Positions 49,245 to 58,763 of a DNA stretch of 64,000 nucleotides are shown here, in pieces (the stretch's first letter is position 1; each line of letters opens with the position of its first letter). Source of the stretch: CAIWHR01 sp963741355. GTDB lineage: Bacteria; Pseudomonadota; Gammaproteobacteria; Burkholderiales; Casimicrobiaceae. Position numbers and translations under genes: made by a program. The stretch is from NCBI GenBank assembly GCA_963741355.1, contig CAVUIG010000021.1, positions 1 to 64,000 of the forward strand, written 5' to 3'. The notes below the pieces were generated by a model. The model saw nothing but the letters and a program-made list of their open reading frames with translations. It did not search any database and was not told where the DNA came from.

Positions 49245-50834
49245 ATGGCCACGTCCGATCGGCCGCGGCGCTCCGCCGCACCGCAGAACCGCCCGCGCCG
49301 GCGGCCGCACGCCGCCGCTGCCGGCGCGCCGCTCGTCGCCGGCACGTTCGCGCTGTCGGCCGCGACGTTCATGGTGGTGCTCGACACGTCGATCGCCAAC
49401 GTCTCGATCCCCGCCATCTCGGGCGACATGGGCGTCAGCACGAGCCAGGGCACCTGGGTGATCACGTCGTTCGCCGTGGCCAACGCCATCGCGGTGCCGC
49501 TCACCGGCTGGCTGTCGCAGCGCTTCGGCGCGGTGCGCCTCTTCACGCTGTCGACGCTGCTGTTCGTGCTGGGCTCGTGGCTGTGCGGACTCGCGACCAG
49601 CATCGACATGCTGATCGTGTTCCGCGTGCTGCAGGGGCTCGTCGCGGGCCCGTTGATCCCGCTGTCGCAGGCGCTGCTGCTGTCGAGCTATCCGCGCAGC
49701 AAGAGCGGCACCGCGCTCGCGATGTGGTCGATGACGACGCTGATCGCGCCGGTCGCAGGGCCGCTGCTGGGCGGCTGGATCACCGACAACATTTCCTGGC
49801 CGTGGATCTTCTACATCAACATCCCGGTCGGGATCCTCGCCGTCTACCTCACGTGGGCGATCTACCGGCACCGGGAGACGCCGACGCGCAAGCTGCCGAT
49901 CGACACCATCGGGCTCGCGCTGCTCGTGCTGTGGATCGGCGCGCTGCAGATCATGCTGGACAAGGGCAAGGAGCTCGACTGGTTCGGCAGCAGCCAGATC
50001 GTGACGCTCGCCGTGATCGCCGGGGTCGGATTCGTGTTCTTCCTCATCTGGGAGCTGAACGAGGAGCACCCGGTGGTCGACCTGCGCTTGTTCGCGGGTC
50101 GCAATTTCGCGATGGGCACGCTCTGCCTCGGCATGGCCTATGGCGTGTTCTTCGCCAATGTCGTGATCCTGCCGCTGTGGCTGCAGACGCAGCTCAACTA
50201 CACGGCGACCGACGCGGGCTACGTGCTGGCGCCGGTCGGATTCCTGGCGATCCTGCTCTCACCGGTCATCGGCAGGATGGTCGGGCGCGTGGACCAGCGC
50301 CTCGTCGCGTCGGTGTCATTCGTGCTTTTTGCGCTGATCAGCTACATGCGTTCGCGCTTCAACGCGCAGGTCGACATGGAGACGCTGATGATTCCGACCA
50401 TCCTGCAGGGCGCCGCCGTCGCGTGCTTCTTCATCCCGCTGGTGTCGATCGCGCTGTCCGGGCTTCCGCCGGACAGGATCCCGAGCGCCTCCGGCCTCTC
50501 CAATTTCGCGCGGATCACCGCGGGCGCCTTCGGCACGTCGATCTCGACCACGCTCTGGGACAACCGTGCGGCGATGCACCATGCGCACCTCGCCGAGTCG
50601 GTCAACTCCGGAAGTCTTGCCGCGACGCAGGCATTGTCGAACCTCCAGGCGTCGGGGATGGACCCCGCGCAGAGCATCGCGATGCTCGACCGCATCATCA
50701 ACGTGCAGGCCTACGTGCTCGCGGCCGACGACATCTTCTATGCCTCGACCGTGATATTCCTGCTGCTGATCCCGCTGCTGTGGTTCACCCATCCGCTCAA
50801 GAGCAGCGCACCGGACGCCGGCGGCGCGCATTGA
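49245..50834 (+). CDS. emrB: EmrB/QacA-type MFS drug transporter (DHA2)
   Basis: 529 aa, intact, 14 predicted transmembrane helices. ATFMVVLDTSIANVSIPAIS (motif D1), GWLSQRFGAVRLFTLSTLLF (motif A), RVLQGLVAGPLIPLSQALLL (motif B), APVAGPLLGGWITDNISWPW (motif C). Proton antiporter exporting hydrophobic drugs or aromatic acids through EmrA and the NodT channel. Last gene of the marR operon. No terminator is obvious in the 290 bp that follow. Confidence 0.9.
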   Translation: MATSDRPRRSAAPQNRPRRRPHAAAAGAPLVAGTFALSAATFMVVLDTSIANVSIPAISGDMGVSTSQGTWVITSFAVANAIAVPLTGWLSQRFGAVRLFTLSTLLFVLGSWLCGLATSIDMLIVFRVLQGLVAGPLIPLSQALLLSSYPRSKSGTALAMWSMTTLIAPVAGPLLGGWITDNISWPWIFYINIPVGILAVYLTWAIYRHRETPTRKLPIDTIGLALLVLWIGALQIMLDKGKELDWFGSSQIVTLAVIAGVGFVFFLIWELNEEHPVVDLRLFAGRNFAMGTLCLGMAYGVFFANVVILPLWLQTQLNYTATDAGYVLAPVGFLAILLSPVIGRMVGRVDQRLVASVSFVLFALISYMRSRFNAQVDMETLMIPTILQGAAVACFFIPLVSIALSGLPPDRIPSASGLSNFARITAGAFGTSISTTLWDNRAAMHHAHLAESVNSGSLAATQALSNLQASGMDPAQSIAMLDRIINVQAYVLAADDIFYASTVIFLLLIPLLWFTHPLKSSAPDAGGAH

Positions 50835-50902
50835 CGGCGCAACAGAAGGATGCGAGGAACGCATCGTTATTGCGCGAGCCGCACGACACCGGGAACCGCG
50901 CT

Positions 50903-51013
50903 TCAATTCGTGATGCAGACGTTGGTGCGACGACCGTCAGCGCCGGCCTCGAATTGCCTGGCCATCTGCTCGAATGAGGCGGTGCGTACGGCACGCGGAA
51001 CGCGACGGATCAT
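50903..51013 (-). CDS. Possible 36-aa protein in the emrB/cyclase gap
   Basis: ATG 51013 with GGGGAG 7 bp upstream encodes a 36-residue peptide starting MIRRVPRAVRTASFEQMARQ and ending NVCITN. No family is recognised. It lies in the 290-bp gap after emrB, which otherwise holds nothing I can identify. The ribosome-binding site and balanced composition make it worth listing, but it may be chance. Confidence 0.3.
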   Translation of the reverse strand: MIRRVPRAVRTASFEQMARQFEAGADGRRTNVCITN

Positions 51014-51124
51014 CGTGGGCTCCCCTTCAGAACGAGACATCAACCGCAGCGGGCGTCGCCCTCTTTCCGGGGCAATTGACGCCGCGATGATCCGCGCCCG
51101 CACATCCGCATGCGCGCGCTCGTA

Positions 51125-52247
51125 TCAGGCTGCCGGCACCGCCGCTTCGAAACGGTCGCGCCCGCCTTCCTTCGCGCGGTAGAGCGCGGCGTCCGCCTGC
51201 CGGACCCACGTCTCGACGTTGACCACATCGCGCGTGGCCTCGGCCGCGCCGAGGCTCACCGTGCATTTCAGCCCGCGCGCGTTGGCGAACACCATCGCGT
51301 CGAGCTTCTGGCGGATGCGGCGCGCGACTTCCGCGGCCCCGGCGACGTCGGTCTCCGGAAGAATCAGCATGAATTCGTCGCCGCCGTAGCGGCCCGGCGT
51401 GTCGTAGGCGCGGCAGCATTCGCGCAGCGCCGCCGCGACACCGCACAGCACCTCGTCGCCGACCGGGTGTCCGAAGCGGTCGTTGATCGTCCTTCAGGCG
51501 GTCGACGTCGAGGATCACCAGCGCGACCGCCTTGCCCGAGCGGAAATGGCGCGCGAGCTCGCTGTCCGCGACCGCGAAGCATTGCCGGCGGTTGGCGAGG
51601 CCGGTCAGCCCGTCGGTCCGGCCAAGCTCATCCAGCAGCCGGTTCTGCTGCGCGACCTTGCTCGCCAAAAGATGCGTGACGACGTTGATCGCGATCGGAT
51701 AGATCACGATGAAAGGCACGCAGGCGACGAGCACCGACATCGGCGAATCGACGTCGATCGGGAACCCCAGCGCCGCAGATGTGAGTCCGCAGGCTGCAAC
51801 GAGCACGGCCAGTGTTCGCGCGAGGAGGCGCGGCCCCCCGAGGCTCACCTTGTCGATCGCGAGCATCGTGACCAGCAGGACGCTCGGCAGGAGGTTGAAG
51901 TGCATCACCGCAATCCACACGCCGCCGAACACTGCGTCGACGAGCAGATTGCGCATCTCGGAATCGGCCGGGCTCTCGCTGTGCTTTGCGATCAGCATTG
52001 CCACGTGCGGCCACACGAAGCCGTTCAGCGCGAGCAGCACCCACCACGCGAGCGAAGCGTCGTGGAGGCGAAGCACCGATGCGACGCACAACGCCCCGAG
52101 CCCCAGGCCCAGCGTGCGCAGCCGGTGGATTCGCCGGACGAAGCGCAGCTCGCGGCCGCGCGGCCGGTCTGCGCCGCGCGGCGCCGATCGTCGGATTGGG
52201 AAGTTGTGCCGCTGGCGTCGCGGCGCCTTCCGCGGCGGTGCTGCCAA
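51125..52247 (-). CDS. Diguanylate cyclase with MASE2 membrane sensor
   Basis: Makes cyclic di-GMP. N-terminal MASE2-type integral membrane domain (RRIHRLRTLGLGLGALCVAS; about five helices to residue ~190), then GGDEF domain: DGLTGLANRRQCF, the active site RYGGDEFMLIL (intact GGDEF) and QADAALYRAKEGGRD. The I-site region is not clearly recognisable. One extra G near 51489 shifts the frame (LKD/INDRFGHPVGDEV) and agrees with length modulo 3. The exact start is uncertain; 52247 is the first convincing position, though translation may begin a little upstream near 52300. Confidence 0.85.
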
Positions 52248-52420
52248 CTTCCGAAAGCTCTTCGTTCAGTCCGATCTCCTGTGGCCCGATGCATTTCCAG
52301 ACTCAATGGTACGCGCCCTCCGTCGCGGACCGGTTGACGATCGTTAACAAGCGTTCGGCGTTCGCCGCCCGTTTCTGACGGTGCACGGCTTTTCGCCGTC
52401 GCTGTCGACGGGACACACCG

Positions 52421-52481
52421 TGTCCGGTACATCGCAATTTTCTTGCCAGTCGACCGGCGGCGCAAGGCCCCGTACCGGACA
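52421..52481. repeat. Inverted repeat in the cyclase/paaK gap
   Basis: TGTCCGGTAC (52421-52430) and its exact complement GTACCGGACA (52472-52481), 41 bp apart, lie in the ~320-bp stretch between the cyclase gene and the paaK stop. A transcript from either side could fold it into a long stem. No T-tract follows, so it is not a standard terminator. Nothing else is recognised in this stretch. Confidence 0.4.
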
Positions 52482-52569
52482 GGCCGCCGCAGCGCGTCGC
52501 GCCTGACGGGTTGTACTGTGCAGCTGACCTGGGCCCCACGGCGCCGCGGAAGGGAACGGGCGCGAAGGC

Positions 52570-53877
52570 TCAACCCTTGGGTCGTCGATCGATGACGCGC
52601 TTGGCCTTTCCGAGCGAGCGCTCGATCGTCGCCGGCGCCACGACACGCACGTCGGCGGTCACACCGATCATCGACTTGATGAGATGCGCGAGGCGCACGC
52701 CCGCGGCCTCGCCGTCGGCGGGGCCGGCGCCGGGCGAGCGTTCGACGACGACGGCCATCTCGTCGAGGTTCTTCGGACGCGTGATCTCGAGCTGGTAGTG
52801 CGGCACGAGCTCCTGCTGCTTCAGGATCAGCTCCTCGACCTGCGTCGGAAAGACGTTGACGCCGCGGATGATCAGCATGTCGTCGCTGCGCCCGGTGATC
52901 TTCTCCATCCGGCGCATCGAGCGCGCGGTCGGCGGCAGGAGCCGCGTCAGATCGCGCGTGCGGTAGCGGATCATCGGCAGCGCTTCCTTGGTGAGCGACG
53001 TGAAGACGAGCTCGCCCTTCTCGCCGTCCGGGAGCACGCGGCCCGTCTCGGGGTCGATGATCTCCGGATAGAAGTGATCTTCCCAGATGGTGAGCCCATC
53101 CTTGGTCTCGATGCATTCCTGCGCGACACCCGGACCGATGATCTCGGAGAGCCCGTAGATGTCGATCGCGTCGAGGTCGAGCTTCGCTTCGATCGCCACG
53201 CGCATCGCGGGTGTCCACGGCTCGGCGCCGAAGATGCCGATGCGCAGAGACGTGCCACGCGGATCAATGCCCTGCCGCTCCATCTCCTCGGCGATCGCCA
53301 GCATGTACGACGGCGTGACCATGATGATGTCGGGCCGGAAATCCGTGATCAGCTGCACCTGCCGCTCGGTCATTCCCCCGGACATGGGGATGACCGTCGC
53401 GCCGAGCTTCTCCGCGCCGTAATGCGCGCCCAGCCCGCCGGTGAACAGGCCGTAGCCGTAGGCGACGTGGATGATGTCGCCGCGCCGTCCGCCGGCGCCG
53501 CGGATCGAGCGCGCCATCACCGTCGCCCAGGTGTCGATGTCCTTCGCGGTATAGCCGACGACGGTCGGCTTGCCGGTCGTTCCCGACGACGCGTGAATGC
53601 GCACCACTTCGGTGCGCGGCACGGCGAACATCCCGAAGGGGTAGTTGTCGCGCAGGTCCACCTTGGTCGTGAACGGGAATTGCGCGAGGTCGGCGAGCGA
53701 GCGCAGGTCCTTCGGATGCACGCCCGCGGCGTCGAAGGCGCGCCGGTAGTGCGGCACACGCTCGTAGGCGTGGTTGAGCGACCAGCGCAGTCGCTCGAGC
53801 TGCAGCGCCACCAGTTCATCGCGGCTTGCAGTCTCGATCGGCTCGAGCTCGTCGGGGCGGGGTCTCTTGGCGGGCAT
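52570..53877 (-). CDS. paaK: Phenylacetate-CoA ligase
   Basis: 435 aa, intact. AMP-forming ligase activating phenylacetate to phenylacetyl-CoA. RIHASSGTTGKPTVVGYT (P-loop-like motif), YGLFTGGLGAHYGAEKLGAT, GIFGAEPWTPAMR, DIYGLSEIIGPGVAQECIET, TGRSDDMLIIRGVNVFPTQV and the C-terminal lysine region ERSLGKAKRVIDRRPKG. Last gene of paaN-G-H-I-K, 53 bp after paaI. Provides substrate for the PaaABCE epoxidase. Confidence 0.95.
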   Translation of the reverse strand: MPAKRPRPDELEPIETASRDELVALQLERLRWSLNHAYERVPHYRRAFDAAGVHPKDLRSLADLAQFPFTTKVDLRDNYPFGMFAVPRTEVVRIHASSGTTGKPTVVGYTAKDIDTWATVMARSIRGAGGRRGDIIHVAYGYGLFTGGLGAHYGAEKLGATVIPMSGGMTERQVQLITDFRPDIIMVTPSYMLAIAEEMERQGIDPRGTSLRIGIFGAEPWTPAMRVAIEAKLDLDAIDIYGLSEIIGPGVAQECIETKDGLTIWEDHFYPEIIDPETGRVLPDGEKGELVFTSLTKEALPMIRYRTRDLTRLLPPTARSMRRMEKITGRSDDMLIIRGVNVFPTQVEELILKQQELVPHYQLEITRPKNLDEMAVVVERSPGAGPADGEAAGVRLAHLIKSMIGVTADVRVVAPATIERSLGKAKRVIDRRPKG

Positions 53878-53930
53878 GGCGATGCGGCCTCCTCTGGGTC
53901 GGGCGATGCGGTCGACGGCTCGGCGCGGCT

Positions 53931-54407
53931 TCAGGCCTTCGCCGTATCGATCACGTGCCCCTTGATCCGGTAGCTCTTGCCGCGGAAGAGCGCGATCCGC
54001 TCGCCGCGCGCGTTGGCGACGTCGATGTCGTAGACGCCGGTGCGCCCCGCGACGCTGATCTCCTGTGCGATCGCCGTCAGCACGTCGCCCTCCCGCGCCG
54101 GCGCGAGGAAATCGATCGAGCAGCCGGACGCGACCGTGTTGAGATCGTAGCTGTTGCACGCGTAGGCGAATGCGCTGTCGCACAGCGTGAAGATGAAGCC
54201 GCCGTGACAGATCGCATGGCCGTTCAGCATGTCGGCGCGCACCGTCATCGAAAGCTCGGCATGTCCCGGGCCGACCCGCGCGAGACGCATGCCGAGCGCC
54301 TGCGAGGCGACGTCGCGCGCCCACATCGCCGCCGCGACCCGTTCGGCGAGCGCCTGCGCCTCGGGTCCGGCGCGCGCCGACGCCGGATGCGGCGCGGGAT
54401 CAGTCAT
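53931..54407 (-). CDS. paaI: Hydroxyphenylacetyl-CoA thioesterase PaaI
   Basis: 158 aa hotdog-fold thioesterase. ATG 54407 overlaps the paaH stop by 8 bp. LSMTVRADMLNGHAICHGGF with HGGFIFTLCDSAFAYACNSY is the PaaI active-site region (HGG, then the Asp). It releases CoA from dead-end intermediates, preventing CoA depletion. N-terminal AMWARDVASQALGMRLARVG is typical. Confidence 0.92.
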   Translation of the reverse strand: MTDPAPHPASARAGPEAQALAERVAAAMWARDVASQALGMRLARVGPGHAELSMTVRADMLNGHAICHGGFIFTLCDSAFAYACNSYDLNTVASGCSIDFLAPAREGDVLTAIAQEISVAGRTGVYDIDVANARGERIALFRGKSYRIKGHVIDTAKA

Positions 54408-55947
54408 GCAGCTTTCCCCCGACCAGCGCCCGCCTCGAAAGCAGCGGCGACACGCGGTAGCGGTCCTCGCCATAATGCGCGGCGAGATTCGCGATCACGT
54501 CGCGCACGTTCGCGCTGCCGAGCGCGTCGGCCCAGGCGAGCGGACCGCACGGATAGTTGACGCCCTTGCACATCGCCGTATCGATCGCGTCGGGTGCGGC
54601 GACGCCCTGCGTGACCGCTTCCGCCGCCTCGTTGGCGAGCATCGCGACGGTGCGCATCACCGCAAGCCCGGCAACGTCGTCGAGCCGGCAAATGGCAAAT
54701 CCGGCCGCCTGGAGGGCGCCGACGGCCGCGGCACACGCCGCGTCGGTGCACGTGTCGGCGCGGGCGATCGCGATTCGCGAAGCCTTCGCATAATCGAAGG
54801 CGAGATCGAACACGACGAGGTTGGCCGCGCCCGCCGCGACGGCACGCGCGGTCGCCGTGCGCCCGTCGGTCAGCGCGAGCCAGGTGCCGCCGCCCTCCCC
54901 TGCGACGCGCACTGCGCCGGCCGGAAATCGCGAATCGGCGCGCGCCTCGACAACGGCGATTCCGCCCGCCGCGATCCGGGCGGCGATCGGCGCCGCCATG
55001 CCGAGCTCGCCGTGAACCGTCACGGACGTCGGCCGAGCCGCCTCCGGCAGGTCGCATGGCGACGGCTTGGCCGCATCTTCGGAATGATCGTAGAACCCGC
55101 GTCCGGATTTGCGTCCGAGACGGCCCGCGGCAACGAGCTCCTGCTGGATCACCGACGGCGCATAGCGCGGATCGTGGAAATAGGCCTCCCACACGCCCCG
55201 GGTCACCGCGAGATTCACGTCGAGACCGATCAGGTCCATCAGCTCGAACGGGCCCATCCGGAAGCCGCCCGCGTCGCGGATCACCGCGTCGAGGGTCGCG
55301 GCATCGGCCGCACGCTCGGCGAGCAGGCGCAGCGCCTCCGCGTAGAAGGGGCGCGCGCAGCGGTTGACGATGAAGCCCGGCGTCGACTTCGCGTGCACCG
55401 GCGACTTGCCCCAGGCCGCGGCCGTCGCATAGGTCGCATCGGCGACGTCGGGCGACGTCGCGAGGCCCGAGACGATCTCGACCAGCGGCAGCAGCGGCGC
55501 CGGATTGAAGAAGTGCATGCCGACGAACCGGCCAGGGTGTTTCATTCCCGCGGCGAGCTCGGTGATCGACAGCGACGAGGTGTTCGACGCGATGATGCAA
55601 TCCTCGGCGACGACGTTCTCGAGGCTCGCGAAGAGCTCCCGCTTCGCCGCAGCGTCCTCGACGATCGCCTCGACGATGAGAGCCGCCGTGCACGCGTCCG
55701 CGAGCGTGCCGACGGTTTTCACGCGCGCGAGGGTCGCCTCGGCTGCCGCCGCGGTCAGCTTTCCTTTTGCGGAGAGCTTCGCGAAAGTCTCCGCCATCGC
55801 CTTTTTCGCGGCGTCGGCCGCGCCGAAGCGCGCGTCGTGCAGCTGCACCGGATGACCGGCCTGCGCCGCGACCTGCGCGATGCCGGCGCCCATCGCGCCG
55901 GCGCCGAAGACGGCGACGGTGCTCCCGGGAGCGAGCGCGGTGGCCAT
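54400..55947 (-). CDS. paaH: 3-hydroxyadipyl-CoA dehydrogenase PaaH
   Basis: 515 aa, intact. NAD-binding VAVFGAGAMGAGIAQVAAQA, catalytic region SNTSSLSITELAAGM and MHFFNPAPLLPLVEIV, then PGFIVNRCARPFYAEALRLL. A C-terminal duplicated dehydrogenase domain is present (MCKGVNYPCGPLAWADALG). ATG 55947 gives MATALAPGST; GTG 55962 overlapping the paaG stop is an alternative. Oxidises 3-hydroxyadipyl-CoA to 3-oxoadipyl-CoA. The thiolase PaaJ is not in the window. Confidence 0.93.
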   Translation of the reverse strand: MATALAPGSTVAVFGAGAMGAGIAQVAAQAGHPVQLHDARFGAADAAKKAMAETFAKLSAKGKLTAAAAEATLARVKTVGTLADACTAALIVEAIVEDAAAKRELFASLENVVAEDCIIASNTSSLSITELAAGMKHPGRFVGMHFFNPAPLLPLVEIVSGLATSPDVADATYATAAAWGKSPVHAKSTPGFIVNRCARPFYAEALRLLAERAADAATLDAVIRDAGGFRMGPFELMDLIGLDVNLAVTRGVWEAYFHDPRYAPSVIQQELVAAGRLGRKSGRGFYDHSEDAAKPSPCDLPEAARPTSVTVHGELGMAAPIAARIAAGGIAVVEARADSRFPAGAVRVAGEGGGTWLALTDGRTATARAVAAGAANLVVFDLAFDYAKASRIAIARADTCTDAACAAAVGALQAAGFAICRLDDVAGLAVMRTVAMLANEAAEAVTQGVAAPDAIDTAMCKGVNYPCGPLAWADALGSANVRDVIANLAAHYGEDRYRVSPLLSRRALVGGKLHD

Positions 55948-55958
55948 CGCGGGACGCG

Positions 55959-56750
55959 TCACCGGCCGGTGAAGCGAGGCGGCCGCTTCTCCATGAACGC
56001 CGCCACGCCCTCACGATAGTCGTCGCTCATGCCGAGCTCGCGCATGAAATCGCGCTCGAGGTCGAGCTGCGCCGCGAGCGTATTGGCAGGACTCGCGTAC
56101 AGCGCTTCCTTGGTGCGCGCGAGACCGCGGGTGGGCGCCGCCGCGAACTGGCCGACGATCCGGTCCGCGGTCGCCGAAAGCTCGGAATCGTCGACGCACT
56201 GCCAGATGAGTCCCCAGGCCGCCGCCTGCTCAGCGGAGATCCTGTCACCGAGCAACGCCATTCCCATCGCCCGCGCGGTGCCGACCAACCGCGGCAGGAA
56301 ATAGGTGCCGCCGGTGTCGGGGACGAGCCCGAGCTTCGCGAACGCCTCGATGAAGCTCGCCGAACGCGCGGCGATCACGAGATCGCACGCGAACGCGATG
56401 TTGGCGCCCGCGCCGGCGGCGACGCCGTTGACGGCGCAGACGACCGGCAGCGGCAGCGAGCGCAGCGCCAGCACCAGGGGCTTGTAGTTGCGCTCGATCG
56501 AGGCGCCGAGGTCGACCGGCGCGCCACCCGCCGACACGGCGCGGTCGGAAAGGTCCTGACCCGCGCAGAAGCCGCGCCCGGCGCCGGTGATGAGCAGCAC
56601 GCGCGCCGACGCGTCCGCGCGCACGGCGCCGAGGGCGTCGCGCACCTCGGCGTGCATCGCGTCGTTGAAGCTGTTGAGGCGGTCCGGACGGTTCAGCGTC
56701 AGGCGGGCGGCGCCGCCGTCCAGCGTGAAGAGAATGTGCTCGTAGCTCAT
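55959..56750 (-). CDS. paaG: Ring-1,2-epoxyphenylacetyl-CoA isomerase PaaG
   Basis: 263 aa crotonase-fold enzyme, intact. ITGAGRGFCAGQDLSDRAVS, VNGVAAGAGANIAFACDLVI, and FAKLGLVPDTGGTYFLPRLV carrying the PaaG-type catalytic Asp (D in PDTGGT). Converts the epoxide to oxepin-CoA. Located between paaN and paaH with a 58-bp gap to paaN. Confidence 0.93.
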   Translation of the reverse strand: MSYEHILFTLDGGAARLTLNRPDRLNSFNDAMHAEVRDALGAVRADASARVLLITGAGRGFCAGQDLSDRAVSAGGAPVDLGASIERNYKPLVLALRSLPLPVVCAVNGVAAGAGANIAFACDLVIAARSASFIEAFAKLGLVPDTGGTYFLPRLVGTARAMGMALLGDRISAEQAAAWGLIWQCVDDSELSATADRIVGQFAAAPTRGLARTKEALYASPANTLAAQLDLERDFMRELGMSDDYREGVAAFMEKRPPRFTGR

Positions 56751-56808
56751 GGCTGCCGCGTCAGCGCAAATTCGGATCGACCGGATCGCAGCGTGTCCCG
56801 GGCCGACC

Positions 56809-58473
56809 TCAGACGTGCATCCGGTGCTGCACCACACGGAACCGGCCGGCGACGAACGCGGCGTCGGTCAGCGCGGCATTCGCCGCCGCATTGGCACCGG
56901 TGCCGTGGTAGTCCGAAAACGCCGCCGACTGGTTGACGAACACCGCGCCGGTGAGGTTGATCGACAGCGCGACGCCGACGTCCTCGGCCACCGCGATCGC
57001 CTGCTCGATCACCTCCGGCCGCGTCGAATAGACCGAAAACGTGAGCGCGCCCTTCTCCCGCACCGTCTGCTTCGCCAGCGCCAGGCTCTCCGCCGTGTCC
57101 TTGGTGGCGATGACGAATGCGATCGGCCCGAACCATTCGTCGCGGTACTTCGCGGTGTCCGCCGCCGCGAGCTTCACGATCAGCGGCGTGCGGATCGTCG
57201 CATCGGGGAATGCGGGATGCGCGATCGCCTGCGTATCGAGCACCACCGGCCCGAGCGAGCGCGCGGATTCGAGGCGCTTCATCACGCCGTCGTTCACGAC
57301 CGCGCCGAGGAACTCGACGGCGCGCGCCGGATCGGCAAGGAGCTTCTGCACGCCCTCGGCGAGCGCGCCCGCGACCTCATCGAACGACAGGTGGCCCTCG
57401 GCCGTGTCGATGCCGCCCTGCGGAATGTAGATGTTCTGCGGCGCCGTGCACATCTGGCCCGTGTACAGCGACAGCGAGAACGCCACGTTGCGCACGACGC
57501 CCTTGAAGTCGGAAGCGGAGTCGACGACGATCTGGTTGACGCCGGACTTCTCCGTGAATACCTGCGCCTGCCGCGCGTTGGCCTCGAGCCAGTTGCCGTT
57601 CGCCGCGCTGCCGGTGAAGTCGATGAGCTTCACATCCGCGCGCAGCGCGAGCTTCTGCGCCACGTCGTCGCCCGCCGCGTGCGCGACCATCGTCACGACG
57701 TTCGGGTCGAATCCCGCTTCGGCGAGGACTTCGCGCGCGATCTTCACGCTGAGCGCCAGCGGCAGGATCGCCGCCGGATGCGGCTTGACGACGACGGCGT
57801 TGCCGGTGGCGAGATCGGCGAAGAGCCCGGGATAGCCGTTCCACGTCGGAAACGTGCAGCAGCCGATGACGAGACCGATGCCTCGCGGCACGATACGAAA
57901 ATGCTTTTCCATCCGGATCGGCTCGTTCTTGCCCTGCGGCTTCTCCCAGTGCGCCTTTGCCGGAATGCGCCTGAGCTCGTCCCATGCATAGGCGACCGCT
58001 TCGAGCCCGCGGTCCTGCGCGTGGGGTCCGCCGGCCTGGAATGCCATCATGAACGCCTGCCCCGTCGTATGCATGACGGCGTTCGCGATCAGGAAGCTCT
58101 GCTGGTTGATCCGGTGCAGGATTTCAAGGCACACACCCGCCCAGGCCTCCGGCCCGGCGGCGCGCCAGGCGATCTGCGCCTTTGCCACCGCGGCGAACAA
58201 CCGGTCGACGTCGGCCTTCGGGTACGTGATGCCGAGCGCGAAACCGTAAGGCGACTTCTCGCCGCCCACCGTTCCGGCGGTTCCCGGCTGGTCGAGCGGA
58301 AACGGCTTGTCCTTGAGCGCATCGAAGGCGGCCTTGCCCGCCTCGGCGGCGCCCTCGCCGTAGACTTTGGGGCTCGCCGATTCGGGGTACGGGCTCCAGT
58401 AGCCGCGCTCGGCGATGGCCTGCAATGCGCGATCGAGCGTCGCGCGATGGCGTTCGAAAAACGGATGCGGCAC
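56809..58473 (-). CDS. paaN: Phenylacetate degradation aldehyde dehydrogenase PaaN
   Basis: 554 aa, intact. ALDH-superfamily enzyme acting on the ring-opened oxepin-CoA semialdehyde. FRIVPRGIGLVIGCCTFPTW and NAVVVKPHPAAILPLALSVK (cofactor region), then LIDFTGSAANGNWLEANARQ and the catalytic-Cys region SLSLYTGQMCTAPQNIYIPQ. It has the stand-alone PaaN architecture without the enoyl-CoA hydratase domain of PaaZ. The hydrolase step must then be supplied by another protein. Starts the second half of the paa block after a 290-bp gap. Confidence 0.9.
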   Translation of the reverse strand: MPHPFFERHRATLDRALQAIAERGYWSPYPESASPKVYGEGAAEAGKAAFDALKDKPFPLDQPGTAGTVGGEKSPYGFALGITYPKADVDRLFAAVAKAQIAWRAAGPEAWAGVCLEILHRINQQSFLIANAVMHTTGQAFMMAFQAGGPHAQDRGLEAVAYAWDELRRIPAKAHWEKPQGKNEPIRMEKHFRIVPRGIGLVIGCCTFPTWNGYPGLFADLATGNAVVVKPHPAAILPLALSVKIAREVLAEAGFDPNVVTMVAHAAGDDVAQKLALRADVKLIDFTGSAANGNWLEANARQAQVFTEKSGVNQIVVDSASDFKGVVRNVAFSLSLYTGQMCTAPQNIYIPQGGIDTAEGHLSFDEVAGALAEGVQKLLADPARAVEFLGAVVNDGVMKRLESARSLGPVVLDTQAIAHPAFPDATIRTPLIVKLAAADTAKYRDEWFGPIAFVIATKDTAESLALAKQTVREKGALTFSVYSTRPEVIEQAIAVAEDVGVALSINLTGAVFVNQSAAFSDYHGTGANAAANAALTDAAFVAGRFRVVQHRMHV

Positions 58474-58763
58474 GGCAATGCTCCTTCGAATATCGTCAAT
58501 TACTCTATCACGGCACGTACAGGCGTGGAGGGTGCCTGCGTATCCGAAGCCATCTCAAAAACGTAGCGAGCAGCCCCGAGCGCCGCAGTTGCCAAATGAG
58601 GGCCCGCAGCGAGTTCCGAGACAGTACAAACAGGTACGGCGAGGAACGAGCGAGGACACGAAAGCGAAAGCTTCAGTGAAGGCTAACATGAGCGCAGCGA
58701 ATGTTAAGCGAAGCGGCCGGAGCTACAAAGCGATCGGGGCGCGCAGTAGTTTTGGAGATGGCT
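58474..58763. promoter_or_regulatory. Gap within the paa block, with inverted repeat; probable internal promoter region
   Basis: 290 bp between paaE (stop 58764) and paaN (start 58473), clearly lower in GC than the surroundings and purine-rich on the plus strand, with many short GCGAGC/GAACGAGCGAGG-like direct repeats. TAACAT (58684-58689) and ATGTTA (58701-58706) form a hairpin with an 11-nt loop. No gene is supported. It may hold a terminator or processing site for paaABCDE and a promoter for paaN-K. Confidence 0.4.
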
